Assembly: GCF_034096925.1 (NCBI RefSeq)
Contig: NZ_JAWZSQ010000007.1
Span: 62,001 to 126,000, forward strand
Source: Patulibacter defluvii
Lineage (GTDB): Bacteria; Actinomycetota; Thermoleophilia; Solirubrobacterales; Solirubrobacteraceae
Direction: 5' to 3'
DNA length: 64,000 nucleotides
Below, piece after piece: positions 39,013-46,648 of this stretch. The notes below the pieces were generated by a model. The model did not search any database. It saw only the letters and a program-made list of their open reading frames with translations, and was not told where the DNA came from. Within the stretch, counting starts at the first letter, position 1; each line of letters begins with the position of its first letter. Made by a program: the position numbers and the translations under genes.

Positions 39013-40623
39013 TCAGGCGAGGGCGGCGGCCGGCGGGGCGGCGACCGGCGCCTCGCCGCGGACGAACGCCGCGCAGCGCTCGCCGATCATGATCGTCGGC
39101 GCGTGGGTGTTGCCGCGGGTGATCGTCGGCATCGCCGAGGCGTCGCCGATCCGCAGGTTGGGGATCCCGTGGACCCGCAGCTGGGGATCGCAGACGCCGT
39201 CCTCCGGGCCGCCGATCCGGGCCGTGCAGGCCGGGTGGTAGGTATGCTCGACCGTGCTCCGGATCCACTGCCCGAGCGCGTGGTCGTCGTCGACCCAGAC
39301 CCCGGGGTTGATCTCCGGCCCGCGCAGCTCGCGCAGCGCCGGCATCGCGGCGATCTCGCGCACCCGGTGGACGCCGCGCACGATCGCCTGGACCTCCTCC
39401 TCGCGGCTGAGCATGTTCAGCCGCACCTGGGCCTTCCGGCGCGGGTCGGGCGAGGCGATCATCACCGAGCCGCGGCTGGTCGGGGCGACGTAGGAGAGGC
39501 CCATGCTGAACGCCGGCCGCGGGTGCTCGCGCTTGCCGTGCTCCCAGAAGAAGAGCGGCGCAACGACGATCTCCATGTCCGGCGCCGGCAGCGACGGGTC
39601 GGTGCGGAAGAAGGCCAGCGCCTCGCCGATGTTGCTCGTGAGCTTGCCGCTGCGGCGGGCGAGCCACTGCGCCAGATGCTTCGGGTGGGCGGCGTCGGAG
39701 AGGCCGACGTGGCCGCCGGCCAGCTCCCAGTTGACGAACTGGAAGGGGTGCTCCATCAGGTTGCGGCCGACCGCCGGCAGGTCGAGCAGCGGCGTCACCC
39801 CGACCGCGCGCAGGTGGTCGGCGGGCCCGATCCCGGACCGCTGGAGGATCTCCGGCGTGCCGAAGGCGCCGGCGCTGAGCACCACCTCGTCGCGGGCGTG
39901 GACGCTCTTCACCTCCCGGCCGGTCGACAGCTCGACGGCGACCGCCCGCCCGTCGCGGACCACGACCCGGTGGACGAGCGCGCCCTTGACCACCGTCAGG
40001 TTCGGCCGCCGCGCGGTTCCGCCGAGGAACGCCGTCGCCGTGTCCTGGCGGACGCCGCCGCGGACGTTGACCTGGGTCAGGGCGACGCCCTCCTGGTGGG
40101 CGCCGTTGAGGTCGTCGAGCCGCTCGAAGCCGGCCTCGACGCAGGCGTCGACGATCCGGCGCGTGACCGGGTCGGGGTCGTTGGTCCGCACGTGCATCGG
40201 GCCGCCGTGGCCGTGGTAGCGGTCGTGCAGGTCGGCGTTGTCCTCGCTGCGGACGAAGAACGGCAGGCACTCCTCGGCGCTCCAGCCGCTCGCGCCCTCG
40301 GCCGCCCACGAGTCGTAGTCGTAGCGGTTGCCGCGCACGTACATCATCGCGTTCATCGACGAGCAGCCGCCCATCAGCTTGCCCCGCGGCTCGTGCAGCC
40401 GGCGGCCGAAGAGGTTCTCCTCCGGCTCGGTCCAGTACTCCCAGTCGAGCTTGCTGCCGAACTGGTTGGGGAAGGCGGCCGGGGCCTTGACCGTCAGCCG
40501 CTTGTTGTGCGGCCCGGCCTCGATCAGCAGCACCGAGCGGCCTGGGTCCTCGCTGAGCCGCGCGGCGATCACGCATCCCGCGGCGCCGGCCCCGCACACG
40601 ATCACGTCGTAGGTGTCCTCCAT
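39013..40623 (-). CDS. GMC-family FAD oxidoreductase (choline dehydrogenase-like)
   Basis: This 536-residue enzyme oxidises an alcohol using FAD. It has the N-terminal FAD motif VIVCGAGAAGCVIAARLSED, the GMC signature GGCSSMNAMMYVRG, a second signature LSAGAFGTPEILQRSGIGP, and the catalytic His region VEHTYHPACTARIGG with the final NTHAPTIMIGERCA. The substrate is unknown (choline, alkanol or polyethylene glycol types are possible). ATG at 40623. It diverges from the PucR-type regulator, which probably controls it. Confidence 0.92.
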   Translation of the reverse strand: MEDTYDVIVCGAGAAGCVIAARLSEDPGRSVLLIEAGPHNKRLTVKAPAAFPNQFGSKLDWEYWTEPEENLFGRRLHEPRGKLMGGCSSMNAMMYVRGNRYDYDSWAAEGASGWSAEECLPFFVRSEDNADLHDRYHGHGGPMHVRTNDPDPVTRRIVDACVEAGFERLDDLNGAHQEGVALTQVNVRGGVRQDTATAFLGGTARRPNLTVVKGALVHRVVVRDGRAVAVELSTGREVKSVHARDEVVLSAGAFGTPEILQRSGIGPADHLRAVGVTPLLDLPAVGRNLMEHPFQFVNWELAGGHVGLSDAAHPKHLAQWLARRSGKLTSNIGEALAFFRTDPSLPAPDMEIVVAPLFFWEHGKREHPRPAFSMGLSYVAPTSRGSVMIASPDPRRKAQVRLNMLSREEEVQAIVRGVHRVREIAAMPALRELRGPEINPGVWVDDDHALGQWIRSTVEHTYHPACTARIGGPEDGVCDPQLRVHGIPNLRIGDASAMPTITRGNTHAPTIMIGERCAAFVRGEAPVAAPPAAALA

Positions 40624-40691
40624 GGGCCGAGTCTCGGCCGGGGCGGCGGCGCTTGCATTCACGATCGCCACAGGTTTTGATCGCGGATGCT

Positions 40692-41909
40692 GTGGCTGAC
40701 CACACGATCTCCCCCATGGCGCGGGCCGCGATCCGGGCCGCCGCCCGCGAGACCATGCGCGACGCCGAGCAGGTGGCGGCCGCCGCCGACCGCGTGATCT
40801 GCGAGCGGCTGGGGCTGGAGGGCGAGGCGCTGCGGGCCAGCCTCGCCGCGTCGACGCTGGCCCACGTGACGCTGATCGCGGGGATGCTCGGGGCCGGCGC
40901 CGACCCGGCCTCGGCGGTGCCGCCGCCGGAGACCGTCCGCTGGGCCACCGACCTGGTCGCCGAGGGCCGCTCGCCGACCGACCTGCTGCGGGCTTACCGC
41001 CTGGGCCACGCCGAGGTCTGGGCCGGCTGGCTGCGGATCCTGCGCCGCAACTGCCCGCAGCCGGGGGTGCTCGACGAGGCGACGACCGCGACCTCGGCCT
41101 TCCTCTTCGCCTACGTCGACGCGGTCCTGCAGCCGCTCGTCGACCACCAGGCCGAGGAACGGGCGCGGCTGAGCGCACGGATCGAGACGATGCGGGCGGA
41201 GACGATCCGCGACCTGCTGACCGCCGCCGCGCCCGACGTCCCCGCCGCCAGCGCCCGGCTGCGCTACGACGTCGACCGCCGCCACGTCGCGGTGGCGCTG
41301 TGGGCGCTGCCGACCGAGACGGCGGCGGCGCGGGTGACCCGGCTGGAGGCCGCGGCCGCGCGGCTGCCCGCCCCGCGGCTGGTGGCGCCAGGCCCGGGCG
41401 ACGTCCTCTACGCCTGGGTGGTGAGCGAGGCAGCGCCCGAGATCGTGGCCCGTCCCGGGATCGTCGCCGCGACCGGGCGGCCGGCGCGTGGGCTGGCCGG
41501 CTTCCGCAGCAGCCACGCCGAGGCCCGCCGGGCGCTCGAGGTGGCGCGGGCGGCGGGCAGCGACCGGCCACGGGTGATCGCCTACGAGGACGTCGAGGTG
41601 GTGGTGCTGCTGCAGCACGACGGCGCCGGCGCGCGGGCCTTCGCCGAGCGCGTGCTCGCCCCGCTCAGCGACGAGATCGTGGCCACGCTCGGCGCGCTGC
41701 ACGACGCCGGGATGAGCGTCGCCGCGGTCGCCCAGCGGCTGGCCGTCCACCCGAACACGGTCGGCTACCGGGTGCGGCGGGCGCTGGCCCTGACCGGCGA
41801 GCCGGACCCGGGGTCGCTGCGGCTGCGGGCCGCGGTCGCGATCGCCCGCTTCGGTCCCGGCGGGGCGGCCGGCCGCCCCGCGGGCGACCGGCCGGAGGAC
41901 GGGGACTAG
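40692..41909 (+). CDS. PucR/CdaR-type transcriptional regulator
   Basis: The 405-residue regulator has an N-terminal helical sensor domain (RsbRD-like, DLLRAYRLGHAEVWAGWLRIL), a GGDEF-like CdaR middle region, and a C-terminal PucR helix-turn-helix with DAGMSVAAVAQRLAVHPNTVGYRVRRAL. The likely start is GTG 40692; ATG 40653 or 40716 are alternatives. The divergent 68-nt gap to the GMC oxidoreductase contains an inverted repeat CCACAG-N16-CTGTGG (40668-40695), a possible operator. Its stop overlaps the convergent bioY stop by 4 nt. Confidence 0.87.
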   Translation: MADHTISPMARAAIRAAARETMRDAEQVAAAADRVICERLGLEGEALRASLAASTLAHVTLIAGMLGAGADPASAVPPPETVRWATDLVAEGRSPTDLLRAYRLGHAEVWAGWLRILRRNCPQPGVLDEATTATSAFLFAYVDAVLQPLVDHQAEERARLSARIETMRAETIRDLLTAAAPDVPAASARLRYDVDRRHVAVALWALPTETAAARVTRLEAAAARLPAPRLVAPGPGDVLYAWVVSEAAPEIVARPGIVAATGRPARGLAGFRSSHAEARRALEVARAAGSDRPRVIAYEDVEVVVLLQHDGAGARAFAERVLAPLSDEIVATLGALHDAGMSVAAVAQRLAVHPNTVGYRVRRALALTGEPDPGSLRLRAAVAIARFGPGGAAGRPAGDRPEDGD

Positions 41910-42517
41910 CGGTCGCCCTCGCCGTCGACCTTGCGGACCAGCCGCCAGGCGGAGGGCAGCACCAGGCCGGCCACGGCCGCCTTCATCAGGCCGCCGACGA
42001 TGAACAGCGTGAAGCCGTTGTGGATCGACCAGCCGAGGTCCTGGCCGGTGGCCAGCATCAGGCCGGGGACGCCGAAGCCGAAGACGATCAGCTGCCCGAG
42101 GGCGAAGATCGCGAAGGCGGTCGGGATCCGGCGGTCGGCGCCACGCTCGGCGAGCGCGCCGATCACGCCGGCGGCGACGATGAAGCCGATCAGGTAGCCG
42201 CCGGTCGGGCCCCAGACGACGTGCCAGCCGGAGCTGCCGTCGGCGTAGACCGGCAGCAGCAGGCCCAGCAGCAGGTAGAGCGCCAGGGCGGCGGCGCCGC
42301 GGCGGGCACCGAGCGTGGCGCCGACCAGCACGACGGCCAGCGTCTGGCCGGTGACGGGGACCGGCGAGGGCGGCACCTGGATCGCGATCTGGGCGCAGAG
42401 CGCGGTGAAGAGCGCGCCGGCGACCACCAGCACCGCGCTGCGGGCGCGGACGCCGGGCAGCAGGTCGGCGAGGACGGGGCGTGGCGCCGCGACGGCGGCG
42501 CTGGAGAGCGTGGCCAA
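41906..42517 (-). CDS. bioY: Biotin transporter substrate-binding component BioY
   Basis: The 203-residue ECF-type S component has six membrane helices and the BioY pattern: QIAIQVPPSPVPVTGQTLAV, LLGLLLPVYA, and WGPTGGYLIGFIVAAGVIGALAER. It captures biotin and works alone or with an energy-coupling EcfAT module; no ATPase genes are beside it. Biotin would serve acyl-CoA carboxylases of the propionate or branched-chain routes suggested by the neighbouring mutase. ATG at 42517. I see no biotin-repressor site with certainty. Confidence 0.93.
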   Translation of the reverse strand: MATLSSAAVAAPRPVLADLLPGVRARSAVLVVAGALFTALCAQIAIQVPPSPVPVTGQTLAVVLVGATLGARRGAAALALYLLLGLLLPVYADGSSGWHVVWGPTGGYLIGFIVAAGVIGALAERGADRRIPTAFAIFALGQLIVFGFGVPGLMLATGQDLGWSIHNGFTLFIVGGLMKAAVAGLVLPSAWRLVRKVDGEGDR

Positions 42518-42662
42518 GATGGCTCCTTCGACGTGGGGCGACCCATGGTGTCGCAGGTCGCGGGATTCGTGCGGTGCGGATCGAACGATCCGGACGGCCG
42601 GGGGTGTAGAGGGTCCTCAGTCCGATCGCGGTCTCGCCCCGCCCCCCGGCGCGAGTCCGCAC

Positions 42663-42685
42663 TTCGACGTCGCCGGGACGTCGAA
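42663..42685. repeat. 9-5-9 inverted repeat between bioY and the mutase small subunit
   Basis: Perfect arms TTCGACGTC (42663-42671) and GACGTCGAA (42677-42685) surround a 5-nt spacer. It could be a terminator of the mutase operon, which ends 42 nt away, or an operator for bioY, which starts 146 nt away. The low arm GC compared with local terminators favours a protein site. Confidence 0.5.
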
Positions 42686-42726
42686 ACGCGGAGTCGGCGC
42701 CCGGGGTGGCGCGAGAACGCGGATCG

Positions 42727-43179
42727 TCAGTCGCGCTCGCGGGCGGCGACCCCGCGGCGGATGAAGTCGATGATCGCCTGGGTCGGGGTGCCGGGGGTGA
42801 AGACCTCCGCGACGCCCTGCTCCTTCAACGGCGCGATGTCGTCGACCGGGATCGTCCCGCCGACGGTCACCAGCACGTCGTCGATCCCCTCGGCCTCCAG
42901 CAGCTCCACGATCCGCGGAACGAGCGTCATGTGCGCGCCGGACAGGATCGACACCCCGACCGCGTCGGCGTCCTCCTGGATCACCGTCGCCACGATCTGC
43001 TCCGGCGTCTGGTGCAGACCGGTGTAGATCACCTCCATCCCGGCGTCACGCAACGCCCGGGCGATGATCTTCGCCCCACGATCGTGACCATCCAAGCCGG
43101 GCTTCGCCACGACCACGCGGATCTTGCCGACGGGGCCGGCCGGGGCGTCGCTGACGGGGGTCGCGGTGGTGGCGCTCAT
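42727..43179 (-). CDS. Acyl-CoA mutase cobalamin-binding (small) subunit (copy 2)
   Basis: The 150-residue B12-binding subunit has the DGHDRG ligand motif, SILSGAHMTL and VTVGGTIPVDDI. It lies 29 nt after the large-subunit gene, so both make the heteromeric mutase. AAGGAG precedes the ATG at 43179. Apart from an extra 11-residue Ala/Pro-rich N-terminus, it is almost identical to the orphan at 36765. Codons around GLDGHDRG are atypical (TTG, GAT, GGT, CGT) for this genome. Confidence 0.94.
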   Translation of the reverse strand: MSATTATPVSDAPAGPVGKIRVVVAKPGLDGHDRGAKIIARALRDAGMEVIYTGLHQTPEQIVATVIQEDADAVGVSILSGAHMTLVPRIVELLEAEGIDDVLVTVGGTIPVDDIAPLKEQGVAEVFTPGTPTQAIIDFIRRGVAARERD

Positions 43180-43208
43180 CTCGCGGGCTCCTTGCGGGGT
43201 GTCGGGGA

Positions 43209-44918
43209 TCAGAAGACGGGGGTCTCGGTGTAGCTGCCGAAGACGTCCTGGAGCGCGTGGATGATCTCGCCCTCCGTGACGTGCGCGCGGGCGGCGTCGA
43301 GCAGCGGCGGCATCAGGTTCGCGTCCGGCTTGGCGGCGGTCTCCTTCAGCGTCGCCAGGCTGCGCTCGACGGCCGCCGAGTCGCGGGCGGCCTTGACCGC
43401 GGCCAGCCGGTCGACCTGCTTGCGCTCGAGCGCCGGGTCGACCTTGAGGATCGGGTGCTCGCCGTCGTCGCCCTCGGTGAAGGCGTTGACGCCGACCACG
43501 ATCCGCCGCTCGTCCTCGATCGCCGTCTGCAGCTCGAAGGCGGCCTCGGCGATCTCGCGCTGCGGGTAGCTCTGCTTGACGGCCTCGACCATCCCGCCGA
43601 GCTCGTCGATCTTGCGGAAGTACTCGTAGGCCTGGCGCTCCAGCTCGTCGGTCAGCGACTCGACGAACCAGCTGCCGCCGAGCGGGTCGATCGTGTTCGC
43701 GACGCCGGTCTCGTGGGCGATGATCTGCTGCGTCCGCAGCGCGATCCGGACCGCTTCCTCGGTCGGCAGCGCCAGCGCCTCGTCGTGCGAGTTGGTGTGC
43801 AGCGACTGGGTCCCCCCGAGCACGCCGGCCAGCGCCTCGATCGCCGTGCGGGCGATGTTGTTGTACGGCTGCTGGGCCGTCAGCGAGACGCCGGCGGTCT
43901 GGGTGTGGGTCCGCATCAGCCACGACTTCGGGTTCTTCGCGCCGAAGGTCTCCTTCAGCTCGCGGGCCCAGATCCGGCGGGCCGCGCGGTACTTGGCGAT
44001 CTCCTCGAAGAAGTCGATCTGGGCGTTGAAGAAGAAGCTCAGCCGCGGAGCGAAGTCGTCGACGTCGAGCCCGCGCTCGATCGCCTGCTCGACGTAGGTC
44101 AGGCCGTCCTTGAGCGTGAAGGCCAGCTCCTGGGCGGCGGTCGCCCCGGCCTCGCGGATGTGGTACCCGGAGATCGAGACCGAGTTCCAGCGCGGCATGT
44201 TGCGGGCCGAGAACTCGATCATGTCGCCCAGCACGCGCATCGCCGGGTCGACCGGGAAGCACCACTCCTTCTGGGCGATGTACTCCTTGAGGATGTCGGC
44301 CTGGATCGTGCCGTTGAGCCGATCGAGCGGGACGCCCGGGTTCTCCTGCGTGCCGCCGTCCTGGCGCTCGGCCGCGACCGCGTAGAAGGCCAGCATGATC
44401 GCCGCGGGGGCGTTGATCGTCATCGAGACCGAGACCGCGCCGAGGTCGATCCCCCGGAACAGCGTCTGCATGTCGTCGACGGTGTCGATCGCCACGCCCT
44501 CGCGGCCGACCTCGCCGAGCGAGAGCGCGTGGTCGGAGTCGTGGCCCATCAGCGACGGCATGTCGAAGGCCGTCGAGAGGCCGGTCTGGCCGTGGTCGAG
44601 CAGGTAGCGGAAGCGCTCGTTCGTCTCCTCGGCGGTGCCGAAGCCGGCGAACTGGCGCATCGTCCAGAGGCGGCCGCGGTACATCGACGGGTAGACGCCG
44701 CGGGTGAAGGGGTACTGCCCCGGCAGCCCGATCGACGGGTCGGGCGTGCCGTCGGCTTGCTCGGTCGGCCGGTCGGCGGCGGTGTAGAGCGGCTCGATCG
44801 GGATCCCGCCGAGCGTCGTGAAGTCCGCGTCGCGCTCGGGCGACAGGCCGTAGGCGGCCTGCCACTGCTCGTGGGTGGTGGGCAGGGCGGTGGCGGCGGT
44901 CTCGGGAGGCGTGGGCAT
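43209..44918 (-). CDS. Acyl-CoA mutase large subunit, isobutyryl-CoA mutase-like
   Basis: The 569-residue TIM-barrel subunit rearranges acyl-CoA carbon skeletons by a B12 radical mechanism. Family motifs are complete: RGRLWTMRQFAGFG, AFDMPSLMGHDSDHALSLGE, ISGYHIREAGAT with H253, and THTQTAGVSLTAQQPYNN. Two substrate-site residues decide specificity. F90 stands where methylmalonyl-CoA mutase has Tyr89 (P. shermanii numbering) and Q216 (in KEYIAQKEW) where it has Arg207. This Phe/Gln pair is the isobutyryl-CoA mutase signature. Its start lies 2 nt after the stop of a 14-codon upstream ORF. The partner small subunit follows; the MeaB chaperone is at 59283. Confidence 0.9.
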   Translation of the reverse strand: MPTPPETAATALPTTHEQWQAAYGLSPERDADFTTLGGIPIEPLYTAADRPTEQADGTPDPSIGLPGQYPFTRGVYPSMYRGRLWTMRQFAGFGTAEETNERFRYLLDHGQTGLSTAFDMPSLMGHDSDHALSLGEVGREGVAIDTVDDMQTLFRGIDLGAVSVSMTINAPAAIMLAFYAVAAERQDGGTQENPGVPLDRLNGTIQADILKEYIAQKEWCFPVDPAMRVLGDMIEFSARNMPRWNSVSISGYHIREAGATAAQELAFTLKDGLTYVEQAIERGLDVDDFAPRLSFFFNAQIDFFEEIAKYRAARRIWARELKETFGAKNPKSWLMRTHTQTAGVSLTAQQPYNNIARTAIEALAGVLGGTQSLHTNSHDEALALPTEEAVRIALRTQQIIAHETGVANTIDPLGGSWFVESLTDELERQAYEYFRKIDELGGMVEAVKQSYPQREIAEAAFELQTAIEDERRIVVGVNAFTEGDDGEHPILKVDPALERKQVDRLAAVKAARDSAAVERSLATLKETAAKPDANLMPPLLDAARAHVTEGEIIHALQDVFGSYTETPVF

Positions 44919-44920
44919 CG

Positions 44921-44965
44921 TCAGTCCGTCTTGTCCGTGGAAGTGAGATAGTCGGAAGCCCGCAT
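44921..44965 (-). CDS. 14-codon leader ORF ahead of the mutase
   Basis: An ATG at 44965 with an ideal AAGGA site 6 nt upstream opens a short frame (MRASDYLTSTDKTD, stop at 44921) that ends 2 nt before the mutase ATG in another frame. The mutase itself has only a weak ribosome site, so translation may depend on re-initiation after the leader. There is no obvious run of one amino acid for attenuation. Confidence 0.5.
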   Translation of the reverse strand: MRASDYLTSTDKTD

Positions 44966-45053
44966 ATCTCGTCCTTGATCGTACGCGGCCGGCGCCGGAA
45001 CGTCCAGCCCGGGGGCGCGGACCGCGACGATCACCCCCGGCCGTCGGGGGTGC

Positions 45054-45560
45054 TCAGCCGACGAAGTCCCCCTCCGCCCGGCGCAGGTCGCCGAGCAGCT
45101 CGGTCAGCTGGTCCTGGGCGCCGGCGCCCAGCGCGTCGAGGGCGAAGCTGGCCGCGTTCAGCCGCTCGGTGGCGCGGGCGGCGACCTCGCGCCCGGCGTC
45201 GGTGATCTCGGCGAGGGTCGCGCGGCGGTCGTACTCGTGCGGGACCCGCCGGACCAGGCCGTCCTGCTCGAGCTTGTCGACGATGTTGGTGACGCTGGTG
45301 CGGTGGACCTGCAGCCGCTCGCCGATCTTGCCCAGCGGCAGCGCGCCGGTGCGGGTGAACGAGAGCAGCATCAGCGCCTCGTAGCGGGGGAAGGTCAGCG
45401 CGTCCTCGCGCAGCAGCTCGTTGAGCCGCGCCAGCAGGATCTGCTGGACCCGCATGATCGAGGTGACCGCGGCCATCGGACGCGCCGGCTCCGCACCCCA
45501 GCGCGCCGTCCAATGGCGGCGCGCCTCGGCGATCGGATCGATCCGCAGTGACGATGACAC
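45054..45560 (-). CDS. MarR-family transcriptional regulator
   Basis: The 168-residue winged-helix regulator has its DNA-binding segment at about residues 60-115: LPLGKIGERLQVHRTSVTNIVDKLEQDGLVRR, then the wing with DRRATLAEITDAGRE. The GTG at 45560 gives the standard N-terminus. It sits directly upstream of and co-directional with the mutase genes (gap 135 nt), so it may control them. A large nested inverted repeat (45621-45729) lies just upstream and may be its own operator region. The ligand is unknown; CoA-thioesters or aromatic acids are possible. Confidence 0.88.
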   Translation of the reverse strand: MSSSLRIDPIAEARRHWTARWGAEPARPMAAVTSIMRVQQILLARLNELLREDALTFPRYEALMLLSFTRTGALPLGKIGERLQVHRTSVTNIVDKLEQDGLVRRVPHEYDRRATLAEITDAGREVAARATERLNAASFALDALGAGAQDQLTELLGDLRRAEGDFVG

Positions 45561-45620
45561 GCCCCAAGGCTCGCACACGGCACCGATGGGAGCGCCTGCG
45601 ACCGCGCGCAAGGTCGGGGC

Positions 45621-45729
45621 GAACCGGCGTCATCCCACCCCTCCCCCGTCGAACTGGCGTCATTCCGCCCCGGATAGCGGAGTGGATTGACGCCAGTTCG
45701 GGAGCGGAGGTGGGAGTTGACGCCAGTTC
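45621..45729. repeat. 109-bp nested inverted repeat with four GAACTGGCGTCA units
   Basis: Two forward units (45621-45633, 45651-45663) and two inverted units (45688-45699, 45718-45729) each lie 30 nt apart and share one dyad centre at 45675. The whole stretch reads as an imperfect long palindrome. It lies between the end of rpf and the start of marR. Confidence 0.85.
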
Positions 45730-45752
45730 GCGCGGGCCGCGGTGGGCCGGGC

Positions 45753-46427
45753 CTAGCGGCCGCAGACCGGCCAGGGCTGCGTGCCGCGGGCGGCGAGCAG
45801 CTTGGCCGCGATCCGGTCCTGCTCGGCCTCGGAGGCGGCGGCCGGATCGCCGCTGCCGCCGTTGGCGCGCCAGGTCTGGCGGTCGAACTGGTACTTGCCC
45901 CGGTAGGTCCCGTTGGCCGAGATCGCGGTCGGGTCGCCGCCCGACTCGCACTGGGCGATCTTGCGGAGGGTGGCGTTGGTCGTCCCGCTGCCGCTGCCGC
46001 TGCCGGCGCTGCCGCTGGTCGTGCGGCTGCTGCGGGCGCTGGCGGTCGCGCCGCCGCGGAGCCCGAGCGCGGCCAGGGTCTGGGGTCCGATCACGCCGTC
46101 GACGGCGATCCCGGCCTGGCGCTGGAAGCGCTTGACCGCGGCCCGGGTCTGGGGACCGACGACGCCGTCGGCAGCGATCCCGAGCTTGCCCTGGACGGCG
46201 GCGATCGACGCGCCGCCCGCCTGGCTCTTCGCGCTGCCGCCGGCAGAACCGGTCTGGGCGGCCGCGACGCCGCCGAGGCCGAGCACGGCGACGGTCATCG
46301 CGGTCGCCGTGGCGCGCCGGCGGGTGCTCCAGCGGCGCTTCGACGCAGCGGCGTCGCGGCGCTTGCGCGAGGCCCGCAGGCTGCGCGCCCACGGCAGCGT
46401 GGACGCGAGGTCGCGATCGTGACTCAT
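45753..46427 (-). CDS. Resuscitation-promoting factor-like transglycosylase with peptidoglycan-binding domain
   Basis: The 224-residue exported protein has a long basic N-terminus then a hydrophobic signal (residues 41-57). A peptidoglycan-binding repeat follows at about 76-122 (DGVVGPQTRAAVKRFQ and DGVIGPQTLAAL). After a Ser/Gly linker comes a C-terminal Rpf-type domain with the catalytic glutamate E161 in IAQCESGGDPTAIS, and GKYQFDRQTWRANGG. Such enzymes cleave peptidoglycan during growth or resuscitation. ATG at 46427. Its leader carries a c-di-AMP riboswitch, the same pairing known for rpf genes of other actinobacteria. Confidence 0.92.
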   Translation of the reverse strand: MSHDRDLASTLPWARSLRASRKRRDAAASKRRWSTRRRATATAMTVAVLGLGGVAAAQTGSAGGSAKSQAGGASIAAVQGKLGIAADGVVGPQTRAAVKRFQRQAGIAVDGVIGPQTLAALGLRGGATASARSSRTTSGSAGSGSGSGTTNATLRKIAQCESGGDPTAISANGTYRGKYQFDRQTWRANGGSGDPAAASEAEQDRIAAKLLAARGTQPWPVCGR

Positions 46428-46452
46428 GGGGGGTTCCGTCCCTTCGTCTCAT

Positions 46453-46606
46453 CGCCTACGGGGTTAGCTGACGGGCTCGCGCTCAAGACGTGCGCTACGC
46501 CGGAGTCCTCCGGCGATTCGCCCCCGATCGCCACTTGGCGATCACTGGGTCCCCCGCTCCCGACCGCTGTGCGACCGGGACTCGGCATGGGTTATGGAGC
46601 GCAGGA
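46453..46606 (-). ncRNA. c-di-AMP (ydaO/yuaA) riboswitch upstream of rpf-like gene
   Basis: On the minus strand the leader contains GCGGGGGACCCA (about 46557-46546), then GGGGGCGAATCGCCGG, and the 3' block CCCGTCAGCTAACCCCGTAGGC (46475-46454). These are the conserved elements of the ydaO-type riboswitch. Binding of c-di-AMP normally switches expression off. It ends about 25 nt before the ATG. Boundaries are approximate. Confidence 0.9.
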
Positions 46607-46648
46607 TGCTAGCGCAGCGTCCGACGGATCGGGACGCCGGCGCGCCAA

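Noticed and set aside
42518..42726. Cobalamin riboswitch upstream of the mutase or bioY
   Set aside because: I could not find the B12-box (GCCACTG-like) core near either gene.
43209..44918. Annotation as methylmalonyl-CoA mutase
   Set aside because: Phe90 and Gln216 replace the Tyr and Arg that bind the methylmalonyl carboxylate.
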